From contig JACJYT010000003.1 in NCBI GenBank assembly GCA_020635975.1, positions 124,001 through 188,000 of the forward strand: a stretch of 64,000 bases of DNA, in the 5' to 3' direction. Below the pieces are notes generated by a model. That model saw only the letters and a program-made list of their open reading frames with translations, was not told the origin of the DNA and did not search any database. Positions within the stretch are counted from its first letter, which is position 1. Every line of letters starts with the position of its first letter. The stretch is from Chitinophagales bacterium (GTDB lineage Bacteria; Bacteroidota; Bacteroidia; Chitinophagales; UBA8649). Position numbers and translations under genes: made by a program. Below, piece by piece: positions 52,862 to 62,900 of this stretch.

Positions 52862-52902
52862 TCACGTCAGGGTCTCTCAAAAAGGACCCTGATGATACGT
52901 GA
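52862..52902. repeat. Two-part hairpin in the DUF2911/DUF2779 intergenic gap
   Basis: CAGGGTC (52868-52874) pairs with GACCCTG (52885-52891), and outer TCACGT pairs with ACGTGA, separated by a 5-base bulge. The gap 52787-53084 has no gene. It also has low-complexity GTTGATTAGTTGACTAG-type sequence at ~52830-52857. Confidence 0.55.
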
Positions 52903-52998
52903 AAACCAAAAATGAATTTAAGAAACGAAATTTAATTTTTATGAAGGTAGTCCGATCTAAAAGCGAAGCGCTCTAAATTCTATTAGTCAATGAGTCTA

Positions 52999-53039
52999 AA
53001 AAAAAAGAGGGCTAGGATATACCTAGCCCTCTTTTTTTG
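52999..53039. terminator. Bidirectional terminator
   Basis: A perfect 17-bp stem pairs AAAAAAAGAGGGCTAGG (53000-53016) with CCTAGCCCTCTTTTTTT (53022-53038) across the loop ATATA. It sits between the convergent DUF2911 and DUF2779 genes and can serve both strands. Confidence 0.93.
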
Positions 53040-53084
53040 TCGAATAGTCGAATAGTCGACTAATCGACAAGTCGACCAATCGAA
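53039..53084. repeat. TCGA-rich short repeat array
   Basis: Successive units of the type GTCGAATA/GTCGACTAATCGAC occupy the space between the terminator and the DUF2779 stop codon, with TCGA or its near copies recurring every 7-8 bases. It resembles the GTCGATAA array at 7146-7169. Confidence 0.75.
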
Positions 53085-54551
53085 TCATCCCAAAATCGAC
53101 CTCAATTTCTCCAAAATAACCACCATTGCCCAAGTATCTCGCTCACAATATTTAAGGAGATCTTTTGTAGTGGCCTCATAATCGCCCATAAATCGACCTT
53201 CAAACATAGCGAAGAAAGTGTTGCTCGCTGTTCCTCCATCTGCTATGTTCAAATCATTGTACGACAATTCAGGAGCAAGGGCTGGTAAGACATATTTAAT
53301 CGAGTAACTTCCCATCATCTCTTTCTTGTAATAAGCTTGTTCTTGAAAAGGTTTCATCAAGTCGACGATACGAGCTACTAAGGCAAGTAAAGCTTCCGCT
53401 AAATCGGGAAATAGTGTTGCCAATTCTCTAATTCTGCCAATCTCGAAGGTTTTATTATATACCACAATACTGCCCTTTCCTTGGCAATCTTCCAACATCT
53501 TTTCTGCAAAGGCTCTTCTAGGATCTTTGCCATCCATCTCCGCTAAAAATTCTTTGTGTTCGCATGGTCCACCAGGCTCGTTTTGAATATGCAAGGAATA
53601 TTGAAACACGCTTTGGTCATAAGAGCGCGTACCATCAAACAAGGGTAGGGGTGACATGAAAGTTTCGAAGTCGAGGAAGTAGAGAGGATAGTTAAGTTGG
53701 TCGAGGAAATTTTGAATCTTTGCTTTATCTATAGTTTCTCTTCCATGTTTTTCTCCTTTCACCTGATTTAGCTGAGCCTTGCTTAAAGGATAATCATCGG
53801 GAATGTCCTTGATATCTATAATGTCTTGATTGTATAGATCCCAAGCCTTAGCAGCGATTCTTGTAAGATTAAATACAGAATAGTTGGGTACGTGCGACCA
53901 GCAATGCGCCATAAAATCGCAAGGGTAGGGGGTTGCGCAATGTGGACCTATAGCCACTTCTGGTGCACTTTCCATTGCTTGTACTTCCTTCAATTCTTCA
54001 ATTAGCTGAGGGATTTCTTCGCTTACAATCATTATTTCTTCAGTAATTTCACTTTTCGAGAAAAGTTCTTGAATATCTAACTCACCTTGCCGAACATAGT
54101 CGCGATTCAGATGCACAATAAATACCTCACCAATTGTTAATCCGCAGCCTTCAGCAACATATTTTTGCACCGCTGCGTCCGAGATATGAGGATCTTTTAC
54201 TTTTGTCGTGCTTTTTACTTCATAAATATTCCATACGCCATCTTCTTTAGCTAGGATATCGATAGCAACCAATACATCATCAAAAATAAAAGTTGCTTCA
54301 TAAATCACTTCTAAACCTTGTTCAATCAGTTCATGAGTTCTAGCCACGCATTGTCTATTCGGATAGTCCTGTCCTTCCGTAGCATCCATCCCACCTGGAA
54401 ACAATTCTTGGGCTAGTAAGCCAATATCCGTCCCTGCCTGAAAAATTGCTTCTTGTCCGGCACTAATTTCTCTTAACTCAGGTTGGTGTTTATAAAGCCA
54501 TAAGCTTTTGTGACACTGCTTGCCACGCATAATTCTTGATTTTGATAACAT
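53085..54551 (-). CDS. DUF2779 predicted nuclease
   Basis: This 488-residue protein matches DUF2779. The N terminus MLSKSRIMRGKQCHKSLWLY is a Cas4/PD-(D/E)XK-like cysteine-bearing start. Residues ~85-120 (FIFDDVLVAIDILAKEDGVWNIYEVKSTTKVKD) contain the D...EVK core of that nuclease fold. CATPYPCDFMAHCW supplies cysteines that could bind an Fe-S cluster. The C-terminal half has a DEDD-exonuclease-like domain: YFLDFETFMSPLP, VVYNKTFEIGRI and YCERDTWAMV. This suggests a two-nuclease protein in DNA or RNA processing; the role is unknown. It is isolated, with no defence genes nearby. Confidence 0.85.
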   Translation of the reverse strand: MLSKSRIMRGKQCHKSLWLYKHQPELREISAGQEAIFQAGTDIGLLAQELFPGGMDATEGQDYPNRQCVARTHELIEQGLEVIYEATFIFDDVLVAIDILAKEDGVWNIYEVKSTTKVKDPHISDAAVQKYVAEGCGLTIGEVFIVHLNRDYVRQGELDIQELFSKSEITEEIMIVSEEIPQLIEELKEVQAMESAPEVAIGPHCATPYPCDFMAHCWSHVPNYSVFNLTRIAAKAWDLYNQDIIDIKDIPDDYPLSKAQLNQVKGEKHGRETIDKAKIQNFLDQLNYPLYFLDFETFMSPLPLFDGTRSYDQSVFQYSLHIQNEPGGPCEHKEFLAEMDGKDPRRAFAEKMLEDCQGKGSIVVYNKTFEIGRIRELATLFPDLAEALLALVARIVDLMKPFQEQAYYKKEMMGSYSIKYVLPALAPELSYNDLNIADGGTASNTFFAMFEGRFMGDYEATTKDLLKYCERDTWAMVVILEKLRSILG

Positions 54552-54878
54552 AGGGTTGGATATTTTTATTATAAAGGTAAGAGAGGTAAACGGAAGGTAT
54601 TTGCGTTTGGCTATTAACTGATTGGTATTTTGTCTTTAGCTGATTATATAATTCATTGATCGATTGGAAATTATATTAATATTATTGATCTTCAAGGTCA
54701 CCAAGTAAATTAATAAAATTAAGCCATATTTGACTTTGAAATTTATATAGTAGCGCACTAATTTAGATAACTAGAAGACAAGATATTGAGAGGTTTACTA
54801 TGTCATCCTCGTTTTTTTTTGAAAAGTATAAAAGCACTTTGATATGTATAAAAAAATATACTATATTTAGACTCTGTT
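54552..54878. other. AT-rich intergenic region, nothing identified
   Basis: This stretch of 327 bases separates the divergent DUF2779 and small secreted protein genes. It is very AT-rich with no RNA gene or convincing reading frame. A TACCTTTA element on the minus strand near 54572-54579 could be the DUF2779 -7 box. Confidence 0.5.
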
Positions 54879-55145
54879 ATGAGAAAATCTATTCGTAGTA
54901 TACTTTTATTGCTTTTAGTAATTTTCATTGAAAATTCAAGTGTTCTGCCTAATCCTATATTAGTTAGTTCTATTGTAGAAAGCACTAGATATAACAATGT
55001 TTTAATTTGTATAAGTTCTACTGCTTCAAAATATCATGCCTATCAATGTTGGGGGTTAGATAAATGTACCCACGATATTCAGACTGTTAGCCTTAGTGTT
55101 GCCCAAAGTAAGGGTTATTCTGCTTGTAGGATTTGTTATAAGTAG
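54879..55145 (+). CDS. Small secreted Cys/His-motif protein
   Basis: This 88-residue protein has a hydrophobic signal sequence (MRKSIRSILLLLLVIFIENS). Its C-terminal half reads YHAYQCWGLDKCTHDIQTVS followed by AQSKGYSACRICYK. The pattern YHxxxCxGLxxCxHxIxxVSxxxAxxxGYxxCxxCY recurs at the ends of unrelated bacterial proteins and looks like a small metal-binding knuckle (Ada/zinc-ribbon-like). The match makes the gene believable despite its isolation and short length. Function is unknown. Confidence 0.7.
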   Translation: MRKSIRSILLLLLVIFIENSSVLPNPILVSSIVESTRYNNVLICISSTASKYHAYQCWGLDKCTHDIQTVSLSVAQSKGYSACRICYK

Positions 55146-55870
55146 ATTCTTCATGATTTTTACAATTTTATTTTTTCAATTATCGCTCAGAGTTATGAGC
55201 TTGGTAATAGGTTTTAACACACTATATTTTTTGAAGAACTTAGATCAAACATGTAGTAATTGGAAATTAAACGATTATTGAAATCAGATTATGTTACCTT
55301 CTGTAATTAGTTTCTCAACTTGGAGGAAGTTTTGATGTTTTCCTTGTATATCTGCAGCTAATAAAGTATGAAAAATATTAACGGATATAACATTGAAACG
55401 GACAGTTGAATTCCTAGTAATAGTATGATTTGGAAAACATACAACGAAATATACAGATTCTGTATGATAGATATTTACGTTATTGGTTCTAATAGGTGGT
55501 TTTTGTAATATTTTAATGGTAATAATCTTAAGAAAAAGTAGATGAGGATGATTTTAAAGGAAGTAAAGTTGGTAAATATACATTAATTTATTATTGATTT
55601 TCAATCAACTTATTTTGAAATTTAAGGGGCGTTTTAAAAAGAAGAATATATAGAGTGAGAGGCTTATAATATTCCAAGCTAAGTTGTTCATATTAGGGAG
55701 AGGTAAACAGAAAGAATCCCGACGTTCCGATATGTTCTATTTTAGAGGCATGAAAAGTACATGAAATTAGTAATAAGCGAATTTTCTTAATAAATTATAT
55801 TTTTATAGTAGTTCATAAAATAGAATGGCAATTGAAAGATTTAATACTCTATATTATAATCATTTAAAGT
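55146..55870. other. AT-rich intergenic region without supported genes
   Basis: About 725 bases lie between the small Cys/His protein and the third PorP/SprF gene. Short open frames exist (for example 61 codons at 55096-55281, which overlaps the previous gene), but none shows a signal peptide, motif or start context that I trust. It may hold decayed genes or an unrecognised RNA; I see no hairpin-T-tract terminator for the flanking genes. Confidence 0.5.
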
Positions 55871-56962
55871 TTATATCAAAGGACTCAACGGATTTCCCTG
55901 AAACTGTTTACATTTTGTTTGTTTTTTACTCCTTTTTTTCAGGTTAGTTTGGGTGTCAAAAATTACATTCATTGATATTTCTCCAGTTCCACGACTTCTG
56001 AAATTTAGACCGCCCACACTAAAATCATAACTTGCCCCAATTTGATATCTCGTATTGGAAGAGCCAAATTTACCGGTATGACCAGCTAAAAATATTAAAC
56101 TATTAGTATTACTTAACTCAAATTTGGTTGTTTGGTAATATAAACCCCAATACAATGGTTTAGAATAATTTATTGTTTGAGCATAGAAGTATCTGTTTAC
56201 TACGTACATATTAAATCCCACGGTATAAGTGTTAAAAGGATTTTGATTTTCAATTAATATTTTAGGATTTATGTAAAGTTTATCTTTTTTAACTTTAAAA
56301 CTTATGCTTCCAAAAGTGCTGTATTTAATGGGTAATGACTCTTGAAGATTATTTAGTGAAATATTAGGCTTAGTTAAATGGTCGGCTGCAAAAGAAAATT
56401 CTGTGGAAATAGATTTGCTGATATTACCTTTCAAAACAATACCAGTATTGATGTCTAGGTAGCTCTTTCTTCCATTTATTTGAGGGATAAAAGAGCTAGG
56501 AGTGTTAAGGTAGCCTTGGGTTGCAGAAATCTGATCAGAAAATGTTAATCGATTAAAGTCTACGCCAAGTTGGTTGTAGGCTACACCAGTTCCAAAATAG
56601 ATATTTAAATTTTCGGTTTGTAAAGGCATATGCCAAGAATAGCTAAATCCAAAATGGTTGTGTTTATAAAACCCTTCACCTTTGTAACTTTGAAAGGCAT
56701 TAAAGCCAATTCCACCTACAAGTACATTCCCAAATCTTTTATTTAATGATAGATTATAAGAACTGATGGCGCCAGGGATAGTTTTGCCGGGCACATTGAA
56801 CCATTGATTTCTATAATTACCTCCTATTACTAAATCGCTTGCACTTCCGGCATATGCGGGGTTTAAATAGAGAGGATTTAAATCAAATTGAGAGAATCTG
56901 ATATCTTGCCCGAATACAACACTCATAATAAAGACGAATATATTTGTTAAAAAATTTCTCAT
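55871..56962 (-). CDS. PorP/SprF family type IX secretion system membrane protein
   Basis: This 363-residue protein has a signal peptide (ending IMSVVFG) and the family signature DIRFSQFDLNPLYLNPAYAGS, then VIGGNYRNQWFNVPGK and regular barrel strands. A basic C-terminal tail (TNLKKRSKKQTKCKQF) extends past the barrel, which is unusual. Its ATG overlaps the stop of the giant PKD adhesin by 4 bases (ATGA), so translation of the two is coupled. It is the third PorP/SprF of the window. Confidence 0.95.
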   Translation of the reverse strand: MRNFLTNIFVFIMSVVFGQDIRFSQFDLNPLYLNPAYAGSASDLVIGGNYRNQWFNVPGKTIPGAISSYNLSLNKRFGNVLVGGIGFNAFQSYKGEGFYKHNHFGFSYSWHMPLQTENLNIYFGTGVAYNQLGVDFNRLTFSDQISATQGYLNTPSSFIPQINGRKSYLDINTGIVLKGNISKSISTEFSFAADHLTKPNISLNNLQESLPIKYSTFGSISFKVKKDKLYINPKILIENQNPFNTYTVGFNMYVVNRYFYAQTINYSKPLYWGLYYQTTKFELSNTNSLIFLAGHTGKFGSSNTRYQIGASYDFSVGGLNFRSRGTGEISMNVIFDTQTNLKKRSKKQTKCKQFQGNPLSPLI

Positions 56963-59900
56963 CTAATTATCGTTATAGTTCCAATATTTTTCAATTTATT
57001 GTCGTATGCTTTACCTTTCCAAACTTCGTCATTAAGAAAAATGGCATCAATTTCCCAGACATAAACACCTTGAGGCATTTCTTTACCTGTTTCGAAATGA
57101 ATTCCATTCCAAAATTCTGCAGGAGTATCATTTGCTAACTTATTAGATCTCCAAATCAATTCTCCCCAAGTATCATATATGCTTACTTCATATTGTTTTA
57201 AACAAGTTCCTTTAGGTTGGAATTTTCTAACTTCGTCCGATCCAATATCTGGACTCATGGCATTAGGAACAAAAAGGCCATTTTCAGCGTACTCTAAAAC
57301 AATTTCAGTATCTAAGGTATCTAAACATCCTTCTGAACTTGCTGTTGAAAGAGTTACATTAAAGACTCCATCACTAGGGAATGTATGAATTGGATTGAAA
57401 TCACTACTAGTGTATCCATCTCCGAACGTCCAATTAGCGTATTGCGCATTAATTGAGTTATTTATAAAGACAATTTCTATTTCGCCGTAACATTCCGGTT
57501 CGCTTTCTTCATATTCGAACATCGATACAGCATCTTCTAAAACTATAATTTGAATAGAATCTGAGTCAAAACTGCAAGAATCGGATGAATAGATGTATTG
57601 ATAAATTGTATAAATTCCAGATTCATTAAACTCTATTTGAAAAATTGAATCCATATTATTAGCACTTATTATATTGTTTCCGAGGTCGTAATATGTATAG
57701 GCTTGTCCTACAGAATTATTAATAATTTGAAAGGGGGTGTTGGGGCAAGATTGAAGTGGATAAACATCTAATTCTGCATTAACAGTGTTAGGGAATACTG
57801 AAATAGTTAGGTTGGAAGTATCCAATCCGCACTCATTAAAACTTAGTAATTGAACTTCATATTCAATATTAAAATCGTCATTATTGATAAATACATGCGA
57901 AAATTCATTTAAACCTATTATGGTTTCACTGAAACCATCTCCGTAATTCGCAATAACAGAATCAATATTTGAAAAAGTAGTATTTGTAAAAGTTACGTTT
58001 AGCGGGGAGCAGCCATCAGATTGATTTACAGAAAAGTTGGATAATGGCGAAGATAAAACCCAAACAGTATCCCTATGTATCGCTATTTCTTGACAAATAG
58101 GACTTTGAACCCATAACGTAATAACGTAAAAGGTATCGGCACCATTAGTAGCAGCTTCATATACATATGGATTAGGTGGTATTGCATTGGTTAGAAAGGG
58201 ATCGCCATTTCCAAAATCCCAAACATAATCAAAAGCTAAGCTAGGATTACTTGGCGCATAATTAATTACAACTTCTAAAGGACCACAACCAATCTTAGGA
58301 TTAACTATAAAGTTAGCATCTGGACTTAAGGCAATCTCAATATTGCCAAAGGAACTATCTAAACAACCAAACTCATTTTCTGCAATTAGCTGTATTGTGT
58401 AATTACCAGAATTAATATAAGTATGGCTTGGATTTTCACCTGAACCAATAGAGCCATCTCCAAAATCCCAATTATAGCTTACTCCATCTATTGTATCTAA
58501 AATAAACAATACAATAGAATCAGGACATGATACATTAGGATTTGAAAAAATTACTGAGGGAAGGGGATGAATGATAAGGTCTATTGTCGTGTCATTTGAG
58601 CAACTATTATTATCTAAAACAGATAGGTTTACAGAATAACTCCCTACAGAGTTAAATAAGTATGAAGGGTTTTGCAAAGTTGCAGATCCAACGCCATCTC
58701 CAAAATCCCATTCCCAGATTTCCAAACTAGCATTGTTTGAGCTTGTCAAATCTGTAAAAAAAGTAGAATCACCAATACATGTTAAAGAATTTTCAAAATT
58801 TACATTTGGAATCGGATTGGTTATATAGACTGTTGTATCGCAGTTTAAACATGTGCCAGTCCCAATACAGTATACCATAGAATATGTTCCTGCGCCGACA
58901 TTTTGTGGATTGAAGTTGGTGCCCGAAACGCCCGGGCCACTCCAAGTTCCACCAGAAGGAGTAGGAGTTTGCTGGGAATTTAAATCGACTATACCATCAT
59001 TAACGCATAGTTGATAATCAGGACCCGCATCCGCAAAAATGGGATTAATAACACTTACGATTAAGGAATCAGAATTCACACATCCATTAACATCTGTGAA
59101 TGTATAAGTAAGCGTAAAATTTCCCGTACCATTCGGAGTAAAAACTCCGGAAGGACTTACATTAGGACCGCTCCAAACACCCGATCCGCCAGATGAGAGA
59201 CTTGGACTAAATCCGCTTAAAGTTACCGGAATGGGTTGATTACATACGCTAATGTTAGGACCTGCCTCAACAATAGGTAAAGGATTTACAGTAATGGTAA
59301 CGGTTGAACTATTTTGACAAGCATTATTATCAATAACAGTAACTGTATAGGTAGTAGTCGTTGTAGGCGAAGCAATCGGATTACTTATATTTGTTTGATT
59401 CAATCCAGTGGCAGGGCTCCAAGAATAAGAAACACCACCATTAGCACTTAGCGTTGTACTAGACCCAATGCAAATAGCTGTATTGGGAGAAGTTACAATA
59501 GTTGGTAAAGGATGAACAACAACTTGAACAACATCATTTGAAGCACAAGTACCTGAGCCAACAGAGTATGTTAAGGTATGCGTTCCAGGTCCAGCGATTT
59601 GGGGATTGAAGTTAGCACCCGAAACACCCGGGCCACTCCAAGTTCCACCAGAAGGAGTAGGAGCTTGTTGTGTGTTTAGATTTACTAGCCCAGCATTGCC
59701 GCAAAGATTGAAATCTGGCCCCGCATTAGCTGGAGTTGGATTAATAACGGTAACGATTAAAGAATCAGAGTTTACACAATTATTTAAGTTGGTAAAGGTA
59801 TAGGTGAGCGTAAAATTTCCCGTACCATTCGGAGTAAAAACTCCGGAAGGACTTACATTAGGACCGCTCCAAACACCCGATCCGCCAGATGAGAGACTTG

Positions 59901-62900
59901 GACTAAATCCGCTTAAAGTTTCAGGAATGGGTTGATTACATACGCTAATGTTAGGACCTGCCTCAACAATAGGTAAAGGATTTACAGTAATGGTAACGGT
60001 TGAACTATTTTGACAAGCATTATTATCAATAACAGTAACTGTATAGGTAGTAGTCGTTGTAGGCGAAGCAATCGGATTACTTATATTTGTTTGATTCAAT
60101 CCAGTGGCAGGGCTCCAAGAATAAGAAACACCACCATTAGCACTTAGCGTTGTACTAGACCCAATGCAAATAGCTGTATTGGGAGAAGTTACAATAGTTG
60201 GTAAAGGATGAACAACAACTTGAACAACATCATTTGAAGCACAAGTACCTGAGCCAACAGAGTATGTTAAGGTATGCGTTCCAGGTCCAGCGATTTGGGG
60301 ATTGAAGTTAGCACCCGAAACACCCGGGCCACTCCAAGTTCCACCAGAAGGAGTAGGAGCTTGTTGTGTGTTTAGATTTACTAGCCCAGCATTGCCGCAA
60401 AGATTGAAATCTGGCCCCGCATTAGCTGGAGTTGGATTAATAACGGTAACGATTAAAGAATCAGAGTTTACACAATTATTTAAGTTGGTAAAGGTATAGG
60501 TGAGCGTAAAATTTCCCGTACCATTCGGAGTAAAAACTCCGGAAGGACTTACATTAGGACCGCTCCAAACACCCGATCCGCCAGATGAGAGACTTGGACT
60601 AAATCCGCTTAAAGTTTCAGGAATGGGTTGATTACATACGCTAATGTTAGGACCTGCCTCAACAATAGGTAAAGGATTTACAGTAATGGTAACGGTTGAA
60701 CTATTTTGACAAGCATTATTATCAATAACAGTAACTGTATAGGTAGTAGTCGTTGTAGGCGAAGCAATCGGATTACTTATATTTGTTTGATTCAATCCAG
60801 TGGCAGGGCTCCAAGAATAAGAAACACCACCATTAGCACTTAGCGTTGTACTAGACCCAATGCAAATAGCTGTATTGGGAGAAGTTACAATAGTTGGTAA
60901 AGGATGAACAACAACTTGAACAACATCATTTGAAGCACAAGTACCTGAGCCAACAGAGTATGTTAAGGTATGCGTTCCAGGTCCAGCGATTTGGGGATTG
61001 AAGTTAGCACCCGAAACACCCGGGCCACTCCAAGTTCCACCAGAAGGAGTAGGAGCTTGTTGTGTGTTTAGATTTACTAGCCCAGCATTGCCGCAAAGAT
61101 TGAAATCTGGCCCCGCATTAGCTGGAGTTGGATTAATAACGGTAACGATTAAAGAATCAGAGTTTACACAATTATTTAAGTTGGTAAAGGTATAGGTGAG
61201 CGTAAAATTTCCCGTACCATTCGGAGTAAAAACTCCGGTAGGACTTACATTAGGACCGCTCCAAATACCCGTTCCACCAGATGAGAGACCTGGGCTAAAT
61301 CCACTTAAAGTTACCGGAATGGGTTGATTACAAACGCTGATATTTGGTCCTGCTTCAACAATAGGTAAAGGATTTACAGTAATGGTAAGGGTTGAACTAT
61401 TTTGACAAGCATTATTATCAATAACAGTAACTGTATAGGTAGTAGTTGTTGTAGGCGAAGCAATTGGATTACTTATATTTGTTTGATTCAATTCAGTAGC
61501 AGGGCTCCAAGAATAAGAAACACCACCATTAGCACTTAGCGTTGTACTAGACCCAATACAAATAGCTGTATTGGGAGAAGTTACAATAGATGGTAAAGGA
61601 TATACAATTACTAGAATTGTGTCGAAAGTAGCACAAGTACCTGAGCCAACAGAGTATGTTAAAGTATGCGTTCCAGGTCCAGCGATTTGTGGATTGAAGT
61701 TAGCACCCGAAACACCTGGGCCACTCCAAGTTCCACCAGAAGGAGTAGGAGTTTGCTGGGAATTTAAATCGACTATACCATCATTAACGCATAGTTGATA
61801 ATCAGGACCCGCATCCGCAAAAATGGGATTAATAACACTTACGATTAAGGAATCAGAATTCACACATCCATTAACATCTGTGAATGTATAAGTAAGCGTA
61901 AAATTTCCCGTACCATTCGGAGTAAAAACTCCGGTAGGACTTACATTAGGACCACTCCAAACACCAGTTCCACCAGATGAGAGACCTGGGCTAAATCCAC
62001 TTAAAGTTATCGGAATAGGTTGATTACAAACGCTGATATCTGGTCCTGCTTCAACAATAGGTAGGGGATTAACCGTAATTGTACCAGAGGATATTGCTGG
62101 CGGACATCCACCTAGTGTTGTTACTGTATAATTAAATATACCTATTGAAGTGGGAGTACCAGCTATTGTAGCCACATTTCCCAACCAAACTCCTGTAACC
62201 CCAGGTGGTAGACCAGTAAAAGTAACTCCTGTTGCTCCTATTGTGGCTAAAGTGATGACACTCATTTGAGAATTTATACAAAGAATTCGATTTACACCTG
62301 TTGCTATTGTATTTGAGGGGTTAACCGTAACTGTATAATTTATTGGTGTACCAATACAGCCAGCAAAAGTTGGGGTAACTGTAATTGTTGATATAATCGG
62401 ACTAGTACTTGAATTTGTAGCATTGAAAGAAGGAATACTCGAATTTCCACTCGCAGCTAAACCAATTGCAGGATTTGAATTAGTCCATGTAAACGTTGCT
62501 CCTGAAGGTGAACTAACAAATGTATTTGCAGGAACTAAATTACCAGGGCAAAATATTAAGTTGGGTTCTGCAACAATTGTTGGTGAGGGATTAATAGTAA
62601 AAGTAGAATTGGCGTTTGTTGTTCCACACTCATTTGTAACTGCAACAGAAATAGTATTTGATCCAACACCTGTATAAGAAACATTTCCAGGATTTGGAAT
62701 GGTTGAGGATGTTGGCGTTCCCCCTGGGAAAGACCATAAGTAAGTTAAAGGTGAAGTCCCACAATTAGTTACAGTTGCAGTTGGTAAGGTTGTTGCAGGA
62801 CTTGAACAAGAGCTAATAGGGGAAACATTTAGGTTAACATTTGGAGATTTTTTAACAGTAACAACACGATTGGTAGTAAAGGTGCCACACTTATTAGTCA

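Noticed and set aside
53085..54551. Cas4-type gene of a CRISPR system
   Set aside because: The similarity is limited to the N-terminal nuclease fold; whole-length features are DUF2779 and no cas gene or array is nearby.
55096..55281. 61-codon hydrophobic plus-strand frame after the small Cys/His protein
   Set aside because: It overlaps the motif-bearing gene out of frame, and its composition is explained by AT-rich sequence.
59606..61195. Three identical plus-strand 65-codon frames
   Set aside because: They are one antisense frame copied by the 696-bp tandem repeat of the giant PKD protein.
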